64,000 nt of DNA, taken from Caloranaerobacter sp. TR13. GTDB taxonomy: Bacteria; Bacillota; Clostridia; Tissierellales; Thermohalobacteraceae. The position numbers were made by a program, and so were the translations under genes. Of the stretch, positions 62,121 through 64,000 are shown one piece after another. The notes below the pieces were generated by a model. The model was given only the letters and a program-made list of their open reading frames with translations, did no database searches and was not told where the DNA came from. The stretch is taken from assembly GCF_001316435.1 (NCBI RefSeq), contig NZ_JXLL01000008.1:1-64000 (forward strand). Reading direction: 5' to 3'. Numbering within the stretch: position 1 is the stretch's first letter; every line of letters starts with the position of its first letter.

Positions 62121-62735
62121 CACTACCTTCCTCCCTATAACTTCCAATTTATTCTCACAGAACAATTTTACTGCCATTGGCAAAAGCTTATGTTCTATCT
62201 TCAATACTTTTTCTTTAAGCGTATCTATAGTATCATTATCATCTACAATAACAGCTTCTTGTAATATAATAGGACCTGTATCAGCACCTTCATCAACAAA
62301 ATGAACAGTAGCACCCGTTATTTTAACACCATACTCTAATACAGCTCTATGAACTCTTTCTCCATAATATCCTTTCCCACAAAAGCTTGGGATTAAAGAA
62401 GGATGTATATTAATAATTCTATTTTTATAATGATTGACAAATTTTTTGCTCAATACTTTTAAGTATCCTGCTAATACAACTAATTCAACTTGCCTATTCT
62501 CTAGTTCATCTAAGATTTTTAGATCAAATTCTATATCATTATTAAATTCCTTCCTATTTATATATAAAGCTTCTATTAAATTTTTCTTTGCTCTTTCAAG
62601 TCCATAAGCATCCTCTCTATTAGAAATTACTACCTTTATTTTCCCATTTATATACCCTTTATCTATACTATTAATCAAAGCCTCAAGATTAGTGCCGCTT
62701 CCTGAGATTAACACACCTATATTTACTGATGACAT
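62109..62735 (-). CDS. purN: phosphoribosylglycinamide formyltransferase, repeat-derived end
   Basis: Formyl-THF-dependent GAR transformylase, 208 residues. [36 protein letters not shown], the catalytic Asn-His of [15 protein letters not shown], and [19 protein letters not shown] are all standard. The last codons, encoding RY and TAG, coincide with the first heptad of the following repeat (AGGTAC TAG). The ATG overlaps the purM end by 13 bases. Confidence 0.96.
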   Translation of the reverse strand: MSSVNIGVLISGSGTNLEALINSIDKGYINGKIKVVISNREDAYGLERAKKNLIEALYINRKEFNNDIEFDLKILDELENRQVELVVLAGYLKVLSKKFVNHYKNRIINIHPSLIPSFCGKGYYGERVHRAVLEYGVKITGATVHFVDEGADTGPIILQEAVIVDDNDTIDTLKEKVLKIEHKLLPMAVKLFCENKLEVIGRKVVIRY

Positions 62736-63766
62736 ATTCTAATGCCACCTTCTCCCTTTTTTATCTCTCCTATTAAATAAGCTCTTTCTCCTATACTATT
62801 CAAATAATCTACTACTTTATCTCCATCTTCTTTATCTACAGCTATAACCATTCCAATTCCCATATTAAAAGTAGAATACATTTCTTTTTTATTAATTTTT
62901 CCTAGTTTTTCAATTAATTTAAAAACAGGTGGTATATCCATACCCCTAACATCTATATTTGCAACAAGGCCTTCTGGAAGCATTCTTGGTATATTCTCAT
63001 AAAATCCTCCGCCTGTAATATGGCTCATTCCTTTTACAGTATATTTATTTAAAATCTTTTCAATTATATCTGCATATATGCGAGTAGGTTTTAATAATTC
63101 TTCACCCAAAATCATGCCTAGTTCATCTACATACTGATTAACATCAAATTTTTCTATTTCAAAGAATAACTTTCTAACTAAAGAAAAACCGTTACTATGA
63201 AGACCACTAGATGGTAGTCCTATTAATACATCTCCTTCAGAAATACTAGAGCCATCAATTATTTTATCTTTGTCAACTACACCTACTACAAATCCAACTA
63301 AATCATATTCGCCTTTACTATAAACACCAGGCATTTCAGCAGTTTCTCCACCTATCAAAGCACATCCTGCCTTTGTGCAACCGTTCGCCACCCCTTCAAC
63401 TATTTTTGAAATAACTGTAGGCTCTATCTTGTATGTTCCAATATAATCAAGAAAAAATAAAGGCTTTGCACCTTGGCACAATATATCGTTTACACACATT
63501 GCAACACAATCTTCTCCAATCGTATCGTGCTTATCCATCATATAAGCAACTTTTAGTTTAGTTCCTACTCCATCCGTCCCTGATACTAAAATAGGCTCCT
63601 TGTATTTATCTATATTTATTTTAAAGAGACCACTAAAGCCTCCTATACTTGACATAACACCCTTAGTATGAGTTCTCTTTACATGTTCTTTAATTAAATT
63701 AACTGCTTCATATCCAGCTTTAATATCAACACCCGCATCTTTATAAGTGATACCATTAGTGCCCAT
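62723..63766 (-). CDS. purM: phosphoribosylformylglycinamidine cyclo-ligase
   Basis: AIR synthetase, 347 residues, closing the imidazole ring. [89 protein letters not shown] and [20 protein letters not shown] are family signatures. AGGGGGG lies 9 bases before the ATG. Upstream, toward the window end, is a heptad tract; purF is expected beyond it. Confidence 0.97.
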   Translation of the reverse strand: MGTNGITYKDAGVDIKAGYEAVNLIKEHVKRTHTKGVMSSIGGFSGLFKINIDKYKEPILVSGTDGVGTKLKVAYMMDKHDTIGEDCVAMCVNDILCQGAKPLFFLDYIGTYKIEPTVISKIVEGVANGCTKAGCALIGGETAEMPGVYSKGEYDLVGFVVGVVDKDKIIDGSSISEGDVLIGLPSSGLHSNGFSLVRKLFFEIEKFDVNQYVDELGMILGEELLKPTRIYADIIEKILNKYTVKGMSHITGGGFYENIPRMLPEGLVANIDVRGMDIPPVFKLIEKLGKINKKEMYSTFNMGIGMVIAVDKEDGDKVVDYLNSIGERAYLIGEIKKGEGGIRICHQ

Positions 63767-63785
63767 ATAAGCACCCCCCTCTTAT

Positions 63786-64000
63786 GAATGTTAAATGTTA
63801 AATTTTAAATTTTAAATATTAAATAAAATCTAAAAAATGACTGATAGCTGAAAGCTGCTATCTGTCAGCAAATATTTTAAATCTGTCAACTGTCCACTGT
63901 CAACTGTCGACTAATTCTACATTTTCCATTTTCAATTTTTAATTTTTTTATCCGTATTCCCTGTCATCTGTTCCCTATTCTCTATTCTCTGTTCTCTGTC
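63786..64000 (-). repeat. heptad repeat tract 9 upstream of purM, cut by the window edge
   Basis: About thirty-one consecutive 7-base units in a single phase from 63786 to the end of the window. Order: AAATTTT, TGATAGC, TGTCAAC, CCATTTT/CAATTTT, then CTGTTCC/CTATTCT types. This is nearly the same succession as in tract 7 and tract 4. Confidence 0.95.

Overview
The window is about 64 kb of AT-rich, tightly packed chromosome with strong Shine-Dalgarno sites (GGAGG or GGGGG) and frequent GTG and TTG starts. The gene content (glycyl-type tRNA, GatCAB, PdxST, Opp transporter, GerMN lipoprotein) and a selenium-dependent D-proline reductase operon under sigma-54 control point to an anaerobic, Stickland-fermenting member of the Clostridia. 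A Tissierellales-like or Peptostreptococcaceae-like organism fits best, but this is inferred from gene content only. Almost all genes are on the minus strand. The plus-strand exceptions are a chemoreceptor/solute-binding fusion, a LysR regulator, a nucleoside hydrolase and two small ORFs.

Layout. 0-7 kb: partial tRNA, a phosphodiesterase, rdgB and rph, a GerMN lipoprotein and cell-wall amidase pair, an AIR-synthase-related protein and an unknown. 7.2-13.4 kb: an oligopeptide ABC transporter (oppB-C-D-F plus a separately promoted oppA). 13.8-21.7 kb: gatB-gatA-gatC, ligA and pcrA. 21.8-23.4 kb: pdxT/pdxS with a four-site operator. 23.5-26 kb: a soluble chemoreceptor fused to a peptide-binding domain. 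26-39.5 kb: a sulfur/selenium-type island with a flavin/iron-sulfur oxidoreductase fused to an HdrB-like module, a double rhodanese, TVP38, a LysR regulator, a small-molecule kinase, two transferases of the families named rSAM/selenodomain-associated, a YnjBCD-like ABC importer, and a split YedE with TusA. 39.7-47 kb: a nucleoside hydrolase, a TrpR-like protein and a pabA-pabB-pabC-(nucleotidyltransferase)-folE-folP-folB-folK operon. 47-58.4 kb: proC and the proline reductase operon (prdC-prdA-small gene-prdB-prdD-prdE-prdF-TSUP), with the sigma-54 activator gene prdR upstream. 58.9-63.8 kb: purM-purN-purH-purD.

The genes make metabolic sense together. Oligopeptides enter by Opp, P5C is reduced to proline by ProC, PrdF racemises L- to D-proline, and PrdA/PrdB reduce it. 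PrdB and PrdC each carry an in-frame UGA read as selenocysteine, with a hairpin just downstream. The island at 26-39.5 kb may help supply reduced sulfur or selenium, which is inference.

The most unusual feature is the filling of the intergenic spaces. Nine tracts (about 1.4 kb in all) are built of degenerate 7-base units. Several units (TACCCAG, TCCCTGT, TTCGCTA, TTTTCAA, TTTTAAA, CTGTCAA, TGATAGC) follow each other in one tract with no loss of the 7-base phase. They occupy intercistronic gaps, supply the C-terminus of GatC and provide the stop codon of PurN. Similar heptameric repeats are known from heterocystous cyanobacteria; I do not know of a description in this kind of organism. Other notable items are a pseudoknot-bearing palindromic element at 47.1-47.3 kb, a decayed copy of part of pabA upstream of prdR, and a sigma-54 promoter with three copies of one palindrome upstream of prdC, two of them forming a perfect 25-bp hairpin over the prdR stop codon.
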